Of a stretch of 35,629 bases of DNA, positions 8,103 through 17,682 are shown piece after piece. The stretch is from contig JALQTF010000059.1 of the NCBI GenBank assembly GCA_023264085.1, positions 1-35,629 of the forward strand, in the 5' to 3' direction. This stretch comes from Acholeplasmataceae bacterium. GTDB lineage: Bacteria; Bacillota_I; Bacilli_A; Acholeplasmatales; Acholeplasmataceae. Made by a program: the position numbers and the translations under genes. Position 1 is the first letter of the stretch; every line of letters starts with the position of its first letter. The notes beneath the pieces were generated by a model. The model was not told where the DNA came from. It saw nothing but the letters and a program-made list of their open reading frames with translations, and searched no databases.

Positions 8103-9668
8103 ATGATTGATACAATCGTATTTATAGTCTCCATTTTGCTAACGTTAATTTTAAGCTTAATTCTTGGATATTTCATTCGTGTTTGGCATCATGAAAAAAG
8201 TATTCAAGCATCAAAAAAATTAGCTGAACAAATTGTTGAAGATGGTAAAAAAGAAGCTTCTAAACACAAAAAAGAAAGTATTTTAGAGGCAAAACAAGAA
8301 ATTTTTTCGTTACGTAAAGAATTTGATAATGATATGAAAGAGCGTCGTCAAGTTGTGATTCAGCTTGAAAATAAAGTCTCACAAAGAGAAGATGCGCTTA
8401 ATAATCGTTCTATCTATTTAGATAAACGTGAAGAATCAATATCAAATAAAGAACAAAAGATTGAAGAACGTAAAGAGCAACTTGAACAATTAAATAGCAA
8501 AATGGAAATTGCGCTCAAAGAACAAGATTCTAAACTTCAAGAAATTTCAAATTTATCGATAGAGCAAGCACGTGAAATTATAATGAAACGTGTAGAAGAT
8601 AGTATGTCTGATGAAATTTCAAATTACATTCGTGAAGAAGAAGATAAAGCTAAAATTGAAGTTCAAAATAGAGCGAAACTATTAATGGCTAATGCCATGC
8701 AAAAATATGCCAGCGAAACTACAACAGAACGAACTGTCACTGTAGTAGATATACCAAATGATGACATGAAAGGTCGCATTATTGGTAGAGAAGGACGTAA
8801 TATTCGTACACTTGAAGCATTAACAGGTGTAGATTTAATTATTGATGACACACCAAATGCTGTTGTATTAAGTGGGTTTGATCCTGTTAGAAGAGAAATT
8901 GCAAAACGTGCACTCACATCACTTGTATCTGATGGACGTATTCATCCAGGACGTATTGAAGAAGTTGTTGAAAAAGCACGTCAAGAAGTGGATATGTTTA
9001 TACGTGAAGCTGGTGAGGAGGCTATTTTCCAAACTGGAATTGGTCGTATTCATCCAGATCTTGTCAAACTTATTGGACGGTTATCATTCAGAACGAGTTA
9101 TGGTCAAAACGTTTTAAAACATTCTATAGAGGTTGCTTTCTTAGCAGGTAAACTTGCAGCTGAATTACATGAAGATGAGATTTTAGCAAGACGTGCTGGT
9201 TTATTACATGATATCGGTAAAGCCGTTGATCATGAAATTGAAGGTGGCCATGTTGAAATCGGTGTAAATTTAGTCAGTAAATACAAAGAACCTGCTGTCG
9301 TCATTGATGGCATTGCTTCACATCATGGAGATAAAGAACCAGAAAGTGTCATTGCTGTATTAGTTGCAGCTGCAGATGCATTATCTGCTGCAAGACCTGG
9401 TGCTAGAAGTGAATCCATGGAAAACTATATGAAACGACTTGAGCAACTCGAGACCATATCCAATGGTGTTGAAGGTGTTAAAAAATCATATGCAATTCAA
9501 GCAGGTCGTGAAGTACGCGTCATTGTTGAACCAGAAAAAATTGATGATTTAGCAATTATTAAAGTTGCACGTACAATTAAAGATCAAATTGAAGATAACA
9601 TGACGTATCCTGGTACAATAAAAGTGACAGTTATTAGAGAAACAAGAGCATCAGATGTTGCAAAATAA
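8103..9668 (+). CDS. rny: Ribonuclease Y
   Basis: RNase Y is the membrane-bound endonuclease that starts mRNA decay in Gram-positive bacteria. The 521-residue product has an N-terminal transmembrane anchor (about 3-24) and a long charged coiled coil (about 30-190). A KH domain follows with [18 protein letters not shown] near residues 219-236, then an HD domain whose His369-Asp370 lies in [12 protein letters not shown]. The frame opens at ATG 8091, but that ATG contains the GGAGG ribosome-binding site of the ATG at 8103, and the protein then begins with the membrane anchor, so 8103 is taken. It is followed by a hairpin and by ymdB, as in Bacillus. Confidence 0.98.
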   Translation: MIDTIVFIVSILLTLILSLILGYFIRVWHHEKSIQASKKLAEQIVEDGKKEASKHKKESILEAKQEIFSLRKEFDNDMKERRQVVIQLENKVSQREDALNNRSIYLDKREESISNKEQKIEERKEQLEQLNSKMEIALKEQDSKLQEISNLSIEQAREIIMKRVEDSMSDEISNYIREEEDKAKIEVQNRAKLLMANAMQKYASETTTERTVTVVDIPNDDMKGRIIGREGRNIRTLEALTGVDLIIDDTPNAVVLSGFDPVRREIAKRALTSLVSDGRIHPGRIEEVVEKARQEVDMFIREAGEEAIFQTGIGRIHPDLVKLIGRLSFRTSYGQNVLKHSIEVAFLAGKLAAELHEDEILARRAGLLHDIGKAVDHEIEGGHVEIGVNLVSKYKEPAVVIDGIASHHGDKEPESVIAVLVAAADALSAARPGARSESMENYMKRLEQLETISNGVEGVKKSYAIQAGREVRVIVEPEKIDDLAIIKVARTIKDQIEDNMTYPGTIKVTVIRETRASDVAK

Positions 9669-9688
9669 AAGAGGCATTTGCCTCTTTT
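9667..9688 (+). terminator. Hairpin between rny and ymdB
   Basis: AAAAGAGGC pairs with GCCTCTTTT around an ATTT loop starting at the rny stop codon. The T run lies within the stem and is short, and ymdB starts 17 bases later with no separate promoter seen. It may act as a partial terminator or an RNA-processing/stability hairpin. Confidence 0.6.
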
Positions 9689-9704
9689 ATCATAAGGAGA
9701 TTAG

Positions 9705-10469
9705 ATGAAATTTCTTATTATTGGTGATGTATATGGAAAATCAGGAATTACAGCAATTGAGCAGTATTTGCCTGAATTAAAATCCAAATATCAACCACAT
9801 CTTATTATTGTAAATGCAGAAAATGCATCCAATGGTAGAGGTATTACAAAAAGTATTTATAAACAATTCATGTCTTATGGCATTCATGTTTTAACGATGG
9901 GTAATCACGTATTTGCAAATAAAGAATTAGAATCATTTATCGATGAAGCCAATATTGTGAGACCTCTCAATTATCTACAAGCTCCTGGTAGGGGGTATCA
10001 TGTCATTCATTTTAATCAACAAAAGATATTGATCATGAATGCACTCGGTCAAGCATTTATGAATCAACATGTACAAAGTCCTTTTTTAACAGTTATGGAA
10101 ACGATCAAAACTGTAGAACATGATATCGCCATTTTAGATATTCATGCTGAGGCAACGAGTGAAAAAGTTGCTCTTGGTCACTTTTTAGATGGTAAAATTG
10201 ATATCATTTTTGGGACACATACGCATGTACAAACGAATGATAATAGAGTATTACCAAATGGCACATATTATTTAACAGACGTAGGTATGACAGGCCCATT
10301 AAATGGTGTCATCGGTGTCAAAAAAGAAATTGTTATCGATCGTTTCATCAATGGATATTCAACACCAAATGCAGTCGATGAAGGACCTTTTCAATTGAAT
10401 GCTTGGTTTATTGATACGATACAAAAAACACATGAGCTCATACATTTGGAGCAAGGTGAAAAAAAATAA
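9705..10469 (+). CDS. ymdB: YmdB-type metallophosphoesterase (cyclic-nucleotide phosphodiesterase family)
   Basis: YmdB of Bacillus hydrolyses 2',3'-cyclic nucleotides and influences biofilm and stress decisions. The 254-residue product has the family's metal-binding set: GDVYGKSG at the start, NAENASNG, TMGNHVFANKE, ILDIHAEATSEK and GTHTHVQTND. The family is about 260 residues, so it is complete. Substrate and physiological role here are inferred from the family. An AAGGAG site precedes the ATG. The rny-ymdB pairing is widely conserved, which fits a link to RNA turnover. Confidence 0.93.
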   Translation: MKFLIIGDVYGKSGITAIEQYLPELKSKYQPHLIIVNAENASNGRGITKSIYKQFMSYGIHVLTMGNHVFANKELESFIDEANIVRPLNYLQAPGRGYHVIHFNQQKILIMNALGQAFMNQHVQSPFLTVMETIKTVEHDIAILDIHAEATSEKVALGHFLDGKIDIIFGTHTHVQTNDNRVLPNGTYYLTDVGMTGPLNGVIGVKKEIVIDRFINGYSTPNAVDEGPFQLNAWFIDTIQKTHELIHLEQGEKK

Positions 10470-10478
10470 GAATGATTT

Positions 10479-10487
10479 TGCTATAAT
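10479..10487 (+). promoter_or_regulatory. Extended -10 promoter of miaB
   Basis: TG-C-TATAAT lies between ymdB and miaB, 18 bases before the miaB ATG. The -35 region is only A-rich. The identical nonamer TGCTATAAT occurs before hup. Confidence 0.6.
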
Positions 10488-10504
10488 AAAATAAAGGATA
10501 ATTT

Positions 10505-11944
10505 ATGGATATAGATGTTTCAAAATACTTTAAACCAAATTTAAACGAAGCAAGAAAACGTTCTAGAAAAGATGTTCCTCATGATCAATTTCATCTAGAT
10601 GAACAATTAAAAACTATCGGTCATGGAAAAAAATACTTAATTGACACGTATGGATGCCAAGCGAATGAAGCAGATGGTGAAACGATGGCAGGAATTTTAT
10701 CATTGATGGGTTTTGAAAAAACAAATCAAGAAAAAGAAGCGTCTGTCATTATTATTAACACATGTGCAATACGAGAAAATGCAGAAAATCGCGTATGGGG
10801 TGAGTTAGGAAGACTCAAAGCACTTAAACGTGATAATCCAGATCTCATTCTTGGTGTATCAGGATGTATGGCTCAAGAAGAAAATGTCGTCAATCGAATT
10901 CTTAAAAAATTTCAACATGTTGATTTAGTTTTTGGGACACATAATATTGATCAATTGCCACAGTATATTCAAACTGCTATGTTTTCAAAGGAACGTGTCA
11001 TTGAGGTGTTTTCTCAAGAAGGTAATATTGTAGAAAACTTACCTAAAAATAGAAACCATACAAAAAAAGCATGGGTGAACATTATGTTTGGTTGTGATGA
11101 ATTTTGTACATATTGTATTGTTCCATACACTAGGGGTAAAGAACGTTCTCGATTGAGAGAAGATATTATCGAAGAATTAACAGAATTAAAATCACTTGGA
11201 TATTTAGAAGTGACTCTATTAGGACAAAACGTTAATGCCTATGGAAAAGATTTTAAAACCAATGATTATACTTTTGGAGATTTACTTAGAGATCTTGACA
11301 CTGTTGGTATCCCGCGCATTCGTTTTACAACGAGTCATCCACATGATTTAGATTTGAAAACAATGGAAGCCATTAGAGACTGCGATTCCATTATGCCTTT
11401 TTTCCACTTACCTGTTCAATCAGGTTCATCTTCAGTACTCAAGAAAATGAATCGTCATTACACGAAAGAAACATATTTAGATAAATTGAAACAATTAAGA
11501 GAAATTGTTCCTGGAATCTCAGTAACTACAGATATTATTGTTGGATTTCCAGGCGAAACGGATGAAGACTTCTTAGACACTTTAGATTTAGTAGAAAAAG
11601 CAAAATTCGAAGGTGCTTTTACTTTTATATATTCTCCTAGAGAGGGAACCCCTGCCGCAAAATTTAAAGATGATTTAGATCCACAAGTGAAAAAAGAACG
11701 TCTTTATAAACTAAATGAACTTGTTAATCAAGGCTATTTAGAGGGGAACCAAAGATTTCAAGATGAAGTGGTAGAAGTACTTGTAGATGGTCCTTCTAAA
11801 AACAATCCAGAAATACTTGCAGGTTATACACCACATCAAAAACTTGTGAATTTTAAAGCACCTGAAACATATATCGGAAAAATTGTAAAAGTGAAAATTA
11901 AAGAAGTAAAAACATGGTATATGATGGGTGAAATTGTTCAGTGA
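10505..11944 (+). CDS. miaB: tRNA-2-methylthio-N6-dimethylallyladenosine synthase MiaB
   Basis: MiaB is a radical-SAM enzyme that adds the 2-methylthio group to isopentenyl-A37 of tRNA. The 479-residue protein has the N-terminal UPF0004 domain with cysteines 51, 87 and 121 for the auxiliary iron-sulfur cluster. The radical-SAM motif follows at Cys197-x3-Cys201-x2-Cys204, with TRGKERSR just after it. The C-terminal TRAM domain covers about 410-478. The TSHPHDL and LPVQSGSSSVLKKMNR segments are typical. Its substrate is made by MiaA, encoded about 5.7 kb downstream. An AAAGGA site precedes the ATG. Confidence 0.98.
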   Translation: MDIDVSKYFKPNLNEARKRSRKDVPHDQFHLDEQLKTIGHGKKYLIDTYGCQANEADGETMAGILSLMGFEKTNQEKEASVIIINTCAIRENAENRVWGELGRLKALKRDNPDLILGVSGCMAQEENVVNRILKKFQHVDLVFGTHNIDQLPQYIQTAMFSKERVIEVFSQEGNIVENLPKNRNHTKKAWVNIMFGCDEFCTYCIVPYTRGKERSRLREDIIEELTELKSLGYLEVTLLGQNVNAYGKDFKTNDYTFGDLLRDLDTVGIPRIRFTTSHPHDLDLKTMEAIRDCDSIMPFFHLPVQSGSSSVLKKMNRHYTKETYLDKLKQLREIVPGISVTTDIIVGFPGETDEDFLDTLDLVEKAKFEGAFTFIYSPREGTPAAKFKDDLDPQVKKERLYKLNELVNQGYLEGNQRFQDEVVEVLVDGPSKNNPEILAGYTPHQKLVNFKAPETYIGKIVKVKIKEVKTWYMMGEIVQ

Positions 11945-12030
11945 AGTACATTTAAAACAAGATTACCAATGGATGCATCTAAATAATTGAATAAAAGATG
12001 TAAAAAATATGTGTTCAAGTTAAAAAAATA

Positions 12031-12059
12031 TTGATAATCAAGCCTTTTTCATGTATTAT
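12031..12059 (+). promoter_or_regulatory. Promoter of the SAP-like membrane protein gene and possibly mutSL
   Basis: TTGATA (12031-12036), a 17-base spacer and TATTAT (12054-12059) precede the gene start at 12088. The rest of the 143-base gap after miaB is AT-rich; no clear terminator for miaB was found in it. Confidence 0.6.
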
Positions 12060-12087
12060 GAAATTAAGTTCATTAGGAGGTAATTTG

Positions 12088-13539
12088 ATGGCAAAATTAC
12101 AGTTACAATCTCAAGTTTCAGTAAATAATCAATCACTCACTGTGGAGTCACTTATTCATGAGTTGCTCATCTTAAGTCCAGAGTTATACGTCTCTGTTTT
12201 TAGTGAGGCTAACATAAAATTACCTAAATCAATTCGAATGGATGTTATTAGAACATTATTAGAAACACATGTGAAACAAACTAGAAAAGATCGTTTTTCA
12301 CTTGCTGATGAACTCAATTACCGTTTGAAATGGTTTTATCAGTATTCAGAGTATCAGTATGTCAATTTGCTTTCATTTTATGAAAATCCAAAACTTATCC
12401 AATCGTATGTGGAGCACCTATTAGTTGCTATTTTTGAATTTCTAGTTGATTCTAAAAAAGAATCAGTTATTCAAAAAATGCTTGATGCTAAGAAATCTCA
12501 AGCTAATGGATACGATTTCAAAAATGTAAAAAGTTTTAATGATGTACTCAACGACATGTTCATCGATAAAGACAAAGAAATTGATGGATTATCATTATCA
12601 CAACTTAGACCTGTATTATTCAAGGGATCCACATTACAAGAAGTAAAAGCTTTTGGAGAAAAGTATGGTATTGTAGTGCCTAGAAGATTAAAAAAAGAAC
12701 AATTACTAGAAGTTGTTTACTTAGAGTTAACTGCACGTGGAGAACTAACAGAAGACTTAAAAAACGAACTCAAAAAGAAATCAGTTGTGATGATTCAACG
12801 CTATGCAACAGATCATGGCATTAAAGTTTCTACTGAATTGAAAAAAGATGAAATCATAGAATATATTTTAGAATTTTCACACCAAACTAAATCTATTTAT
12901 ACATCACCACAACCTGGAGATTATGAATTAGAAATTGATGATCCTTTTGAATTTGAAACGATGCCAGATACACCTAAAGACGAAGCAAAATCACCAATTA
13001 TCCCAATACAAACTAAAAAAGATGCAACTGCTAAAAAAACAAAACAATCAAAAGAAACACCAAAAGAATCACCTATAAAAACAAAAGAGATTCACCAAGA
13101 GCAAACTCTTGAAGATATTAAGCAATATGGCGGTACACCTCTTGTATTAGATAGAAGCACTGCGAAATTTTTAAAATTATACGCTATTAGTAAACAACAA
13201 CGCTTAATGATATTACCTGATAAAAAATATCACAAAAAAAGAAGAACATTCCGTGTATTATTAGATGATCTTGGTAACACTTCAGAAAAGAAAAATAAAG
13301 GTTTAATAGGTGAGTTACTAATCTTAAAATTACTAGCACTGATTTTATTACGTACATTTATTTTTGTTCTTAGTTTCGCACTTGTATTAGGTTTTATATT
13401 TGTTGGATATGCAGCAGCAAGCTACTTTATTAATAATGAAACACTTAATATGATTAATGATCAAATTAACGGATTTGAAATATTAGGTAAAGGACTCATA
13501 GAACATATTTTTGATGTGTTTGAATGGATCGGAATATAA
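12088..13539 (+). CDS. Unrecognised membrane protein with two SAP/Rho-N-like helical modules
   Basis: This 483-residue protein is not recognised as a whole. Residues 1-165 are helical. Two similar modules follow at about 181-220 (STLQEVKAFGEKYGIVVPRR then LKKEQLLEVV) and 232-266 (SVVMIQRYATDHGIKVSTEL then KKDEIIEYIL). Their helix-extended-helix pattern resembles SAP, HeH or Rho-N modules, which often bind nucleic acid. A low-complexity Lys/Thr/Glu/Pro linker spans about 270-345, a basic patch lies near 380-390 (KKYHKKRRTFR), and a strongly hydrophobic region covers 408-447. The open frame extends upstream to 12031, but ATG 12088 is chosen for its AGGAGG site. It lies 23 bases before mutS, probably in the same operon. 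Confidence 0.75.
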   Translation: MAKLQLQSQVSVNNQSLTVESLIHELLILSPELYVSVFSEANIKLPKSIRMDVIRTLLETHVKQTRKDRFSLADELNYRLKWFYQYSEYQYVNLLSFYENPKLIQSYVEHLLVAIFEFLVDSKKESVIQKMLDAKKSQANGYDFKNVKSFNDVLNDMFIDKDKEIDGLSLSQLRPVLFKGSTLQEVKAFGEKYGIVVPRRLKKEQLLEVVYLELTARGELTEDLKNELKKKSVVMIQRYATDHGIKVSTELKKDEIIEYILEFSHQTKSIYTSPQPGDYELEIDDPFEFETMPDTPKDEAKSPIIPIQTKKDATAKKTKQSKETPKESPIKTKEIHQEQTLEDIKQYGGTPLVLDRSTAKFLKLYAISKQQRLMILPDKKYHKKRRTFRVLLDDLGNTSEKKNKGLIGELLILKLLALILLRTFIFVLSFALVLGFIFVGYAAASYFINNETLNMINDQINGFEILGKGLIEHIFDVFEWIGI

Positions 13540-13562
13540 CATAAAGGAAAACGGTTTGTATC

Positions 13563-16046
13563 ATGTCTGAACAAGTAAAAATAACGCCAATGATACAACA
13601 ATATCTCGATATTAAAGAAGACTACGCAGATGCGATAGTCTTTTTTAGACTTGGTGATTTTTATGAAATGTTTTTTGATGACGCTAAAATTGCATCACAA
13701 GTTTTAGATATTACGCTAACATCAAGACATAAAGAATCCAACATTCCTATGTGTGGGATTCCATTTCATGCATCTGTTTTATATATTCAAAAACTGATTA
13801 AAGAAGGTTTTAGTGTTGCCATCGCTGAACAAGTGACAGAACCCGGAAAAGGCTTAGTAGAAAGAAAAGTGACACGACTCATTACACCTGGTACGGTGTT
13901 AGAAGGTGAATTACTTGAGCCGTCAATCAATAATTATATCGCTGGTCTATCTGTCACCGAGACATTTGTTGGATTAAGTTTTTTTGATATGTCTACAGGT
14001 CAAGGTCAAACTTATGACTGTCATTCTATAAAAGAAGCATTAAATTTAATGTCATCATTTGATGTTAAAGAAATTATCATGAATATTGATATTACTGAGA
14101 TTCAACATGCAAGAAAAAAGGTCTTGAAATTACCAAAGACCTATCACATACAGGCAAGTCAACATGTTGATGGCCATCTAAAAGAAAGTATTCAGCTGAT
14201 TTTATATTATGTACAAAATACTCAACAACATCCCGTTGAACATGTATTACCATTTGAGATTAAAAAAATGCAAGAAAACATGCATGTTGAATCTCATGTG
14301 ATTGAGCATTTGGATATTTTCCACCCCGAGAAGAAACAATCGCTTATTTACTATTTAAATCAAACACAAACATCTATGGGTAGCCGCTTGCTTAATGAGA
14401 TATTAAGAACACCAAGTAAAAATATTGAGATCATACAATCACGATTAAATGACATAGAAACCTTGATGAATCAACCTAGACTGCTATCTATTCATGATGC
14501 ATTTTCATCTGTGTATGACGTGTACCGATTACTGCAAAGATTCATGTATGATCGTGCGAATCCAAAAGATATCATACAATTAAAAAATTCCCTTATAGAA
14601 ATTCATCATATCTATGAATTAATGACATCCAATCAATTATTTGAAAACAGAGTGGAGCCATTAAAAATGGATGATGCACTGATAACTTACTTAGATAAAG
14701 CCATCATTAGTGATCCACCAACTAATATATTAGATGGTGGCTTCGTTAAACGAGGATTTGATGAAACCTTAGATTCATATTTGGAATCATTAGAATCTCA
14801 ACAAGCTATTTTAGATGCCTATCTAGTAAATCTTAAAACAATTACTTCCATAAAAAATATTAAAATTGGTTATCAAAGACTTACAGGATATTATATTGAA
14901 ATAAGTAAAATCTATGTCAATCAATTAGAGTCATTTGATTTTTTTCAACGTAAACAAACACTAAAGAATGTTGAGAGATATACAACAAATGAATTAAAAG
15001 CCATTGAAACGCGATTCTTGGAAGCAGAAACTCAAAAACTTACATTAGAACAAAATCTATATCATCAAATCGTCAGTCACATTCAAACACATTACATTCC
15101 TTTATTAGAGGCATCAAAAGTGATCGCATATTTTGATGTAATTTTTGGACTTGCTACATATTTCAGAAAAAATGATTATAGCAAACCTATATTTAATCAA
15201 AATCATCAAATTGTTTTGAAAAACGCAAGACATCCAATCGTAGAAAAACATACAAGATATATTCGTAATGATATACATTTAAATGATACACACTATATGA
15301 TGCTCATAACAGGTCCTAATATGAGTGGGAAATCTACCTACATGCGTATGGTTGCCATCATTGCATATATGGCACAATGCGGTTTATATGTACCTGTTCA
15401 AGAGGCAAATTTACCAATTTATGATGCGATATTCACACGATTAGGTGCAAGTGATGATATTTCAAAAGGAATGTCAACATTTATGACAGAAATGGTTGAA
15501 ACAAATCATGCGCTTCAGGTTGCAACCAAAGATAGTTTACTATTGTTTGATGAAATCGGAAGAGGAACTTCAACCTATGATGGGATGGCTCTTGCTCAAG
15601 GTATTTTAGAATATATTCATGATGACATTGCTTGCCATACGTTATTTTCAACACATTATCATGAATTGACACAACTAGAACATCATTTAAATGGCTTAGA
15701 AAATTATCATGTGACTGCGAAAAAACAGTCAAATCTTATGATATTTTTGCATACAGTTAAACCAGGAAAAAGTGATAAATCATATGGTGTTGCTGTTGCA
15801 TCACTCGCAAATATTCCAGAAAAAATTATTGCAAGAAGTAAAATCATTTTAAAATCTTATGAGGCAATTCAACAAAAGGAAAATAGGGATTTATTTACAT
15901 ACCAAGAACTGAAAGATAATACTTCTAAATCATCACTTATAAACGAAATCAAAGCGATTGACATTGATGTGTTAACACCATTAGAAGCTTTAAAAAAACT
16001 AGCTGAAATACAATCTAAATTGGAGGATGATGATGGCGAATATTAA
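13563..16046 (+). CDS. mutS: DNA mismatch repair ATPase MutS
   Basis: MutS recognises base mismatches and starts repair. The 827-residue protein has the mismatch-wedging Phe33-x-Glu35 motif in GDFYEMF. The ABC-type ATPase follows with Walker A GPNMSGKST at 584-592, Walker B in LLLFDEIGRGTSTYDG, and the STHYHELTQLE switch. The size is slightly below the 850-860 of Bacillus MutS, the C-terminal tail being short. A weak AAAGG site lies rather far (about 14 bases) from the ATG, so translation may depend on the gene upstream. Its last 14 bases overlap mutL. Confidence 0.98.
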   Translation: MSEQVKITPMIQQYLDIKEDYADAIVFFRLGDFYEMFFDDAKIASQVLDITLTSRHKESNIPMCGIPFHASVLYIQKLIKEGFSVAIAEQVTEPGKGLVERKVTRLITPGTVLEGELLEPSINNYIAGLSVTETFVGLSFFDMSTGQGQTYDCHSIKEALNLMSSFDVKEIIMNIDITEIQHARKKVLKLPKTYHIQASQHVDGHLKESIQLILYYVQNTQQHPVEHVLPFEIKKMQENMHVESHVIEHLDIFHPEKKQSLIYYLNQTQTSMGSRLLNEILRTPSKNIEIIQSRLNDIETLMNQPRLLSIHDAFSSVYDVYRLLQRFMYDRANPKDIIQLKNSLIEIHHIYELMTSNQLFENRVEPLKMDDALITYLDKAIISDPPTNILDGGFVKRGFDETLDSYLESLESQQAILDAYLVNLKTITSIKNIKIGYQRLTGYYIEISKIYVNQLESFDFFQRKQTLKNVERYTTNELKAIETRFLEAETQKLTLEQNLYHQIVSHIQTHYIPLLEASKVIAYFDVIFGLATYFRKNDYSKPIFNQNHQIVLKNARHPIVEKHTRYIRNDIHLNDTHYMMLITGPNMSGKSTYMRMVAIIAYMAQCGLYVPVQEANLPIYDAIFTRLGASDDISKGMSTFMTEMVETNHALQVATKDSLLLFDEIGRGTSTYDGMALAQGILEYIHDDIACHTLFSTHYHELTQLEHHLNGLENYHVTAKKQSNLMIFLHTVKPGKSDKSYGVAVASLANIPEKIIARSKIILKSYEAIQQKENRDLFTYQELKDNTSKSSLINEIKAIDIDVLTPLEALKKLAEIQSKLEDDDGEY

Positions 16047-17682
16047 ACTGATGTCAGATCAACTTGCAAATATGATTGCAGCAGGTGAGGTTGTTGAACA
16101 ACCTCAACATGTTATCAAAGAACTTATAGAAAATGCCATCGATGCACAAGCAAAACACATCGTGATTGATGTAAAAGATGAAGGATTATCATTGATTAAA
16201 GTTGAAGATGACGGTATTGGTATGTCAGAAGAAGATTTAAAGTTATCCATTCAAAGACATGCAACATCAAAAATAATGAATTTGAGTGATCTTCAATCGA
16301 TTAGAACGTTAGGATTTAGAGGAGAGGCTCTTGCTGCAATTGCTTCTGTTTCTAAGTTAAAAATTTTTTCGAAGACGAAAGACGCATCAGGTAAAATGAT
16401 GGAAGTTGAGTCAGGTGAAATAAAAAAAATAATTGATTATCCTATGAATCAAGGCACAATCATTGAAATCACACATCTTTTTTTTAATACACCTGCACGT
16501 TTTAAATTTATGAAATCATCATTTCAACAACAAAAATATATTAGACAATTGTTTGTGGAAATGGCCTTATCACATCCTAATTTATCATTTAAATTAGTTG
16601 AAAATGACAAATTATACAAACAAACCTCTGGCTCTGATGATACGTTTGTTGTGATAGAGGAATTATTTGGTAAGCAATATGCTTCTGCTACTCAAAAAGT
16701 AAAAACCTCCATTGCACATACTAAAATTGATTTGTATTTAGGATCGCCAGACATTAACGTGTCTACAAAATCATATTTACATACATTTGTAAACCAACGA
16801 TATGTTAAACATTTTGGGATTCAAGAAAATATAATCTCTGGATACGATGGAAGATTAATGACAAAACGTTATCCATTTGTTTTATGTTATATCACCATTG
16901 ATCCTCAACGCATCGATATCAATATTCACCCTCAAAAGTTACATGTAAAATTAACGAACGAGTCAGTGCTTACTTATCATATTAGAGAAACGATTGCCAA
17001 TCATTTAAATTCATCAGTTAGACCTCTAGTGAGACCGATGCAAGTAATAGATGATCAATATGATATTCAGTCACTTGTATTTGAGGAAACGAACGATTCT
17101 TTTGAAAGCAATGAAGTAATACAATCTAAAATTCCTAAAATGTATTACATCGGAATGCTTGGAGGGACATATGGTCTATTCCAAAATCATGAAGGATTAT
17201 TTTTAGTGGATGCACATGCTGCTCAAGAACGAGTAAAATATGAATATTATCAACAAAAATTTGATATAAAAAATGTCATACAACTTCAAAGAATGGTTGC
17301 ATATCCTTGGACAATAGATGATGCATTCATTGAGGACGCCATCAAACATCAAGAGTTATTAAATAGCTTTCAATTTGAAGTGTCAAAGGAAGGCATTCTT
17401 TCACATCCTCAACTTATTAAAGAAAAGGATCTCAATCATGCCATTGAAATAATTCTACAACAACATTCTTTGTCGATGGCACAATTCAAAGATCACTTAT
17501 CAAAAGACATGAGTTGTAAAAGCTCCATTAAAGCAAATCAACGGATAAATCAAAATGAATTTGAACAATTATTGGAATCTCTTAATGTATGTGATGAGCC
17601 TTATCATTGTCCACACGGAAGACCTACTATTATCCAAGTAACATATCAAGACATTGAAAAAATGTTCAAAAGGATTGTTTGA
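16033..17682 (+). CDS. mutL: DNA mismatch repair protein MutL (endonuclease type)
   Basis: MutL couples MutS recognition to strand nicking. The 549-residue protein has the GHKL ATPase motifs LIENAIDA (Glu33), DDGIGM and GFRGEAL. The C-terminal endonuclease site is present but reads DAHAAQERVKYE from residue 393: the second residue of the DQHA(x2)E(x4)E motif is Ala instead of Gln. The zinc-site elements SCKSSIKANQ and CPHGRP near the C-terminus are intact, so nuclease activity is expected. Three in-frame ATGs follow GGAGG (16027, 16030, 16033); the third gives the best spacing and starts MANIKLM. Confidence 0.97.
   Translation: MANIKLMSDQLANMIAAGEVVEQPQHVIKELIENAIDAQAKHIVIDVKDEGLSLIKVEDDGIGMSEEDLKLSIQRHATSKIMNLSDLQSIRTLGFRGEALAAIASVSKLKIFSKTKDASGKMMEVESGEIKKIIDYPMNQGTIIEITHLFFNTPARFKFMKSSFQQQKYIRQLFVEMALSHPNLSFKLVENDKLYKQTSGSDDTFVVIEELFGKQYASATQKVKTSIAHTKIDLYLGSPDINVSTKSYLHTFVNQRYVKHFGIQENIISGYDGRLMTKRYPFVLCYITIDPQRIDINIHPQKLHVKLTNESVLTYHIRETIANHLNSSVRPLVRPMQVIDDQYDIQSLVFEETNDSFESNEVIQSKIPKMYYIGMLGGTYGLFQNHEGLFLVDAHAAQERVKYEYYQQKFDIKNVIQLQRMVAYPWTIDDAFIEDAIKHQELLNSFQFEVSKEGILSHPQLIKEKDLNHAIEIILQQHSLSMAQFKDHLSKDMSCKSSIKANQRINQNEFEQLLESLNVCDEPYHCPHGRPTIIQVTYQDIEKMFKRIV

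Noticed and set aside
8872..9117. Second plus-strand frame inside rny
   Set aside because: It lies out of frame within the well-conserved HD region of RNase Y, with no start signal; a shadow.
11945..12087. Possible riboswitch or terminator between miaB and the SAP-like gene
   Set aside because: Only AT-rich sequence, a small GATGCATC palindrome and a plain promoter were seen; no stable stem with a T run and no known riboswitch core.
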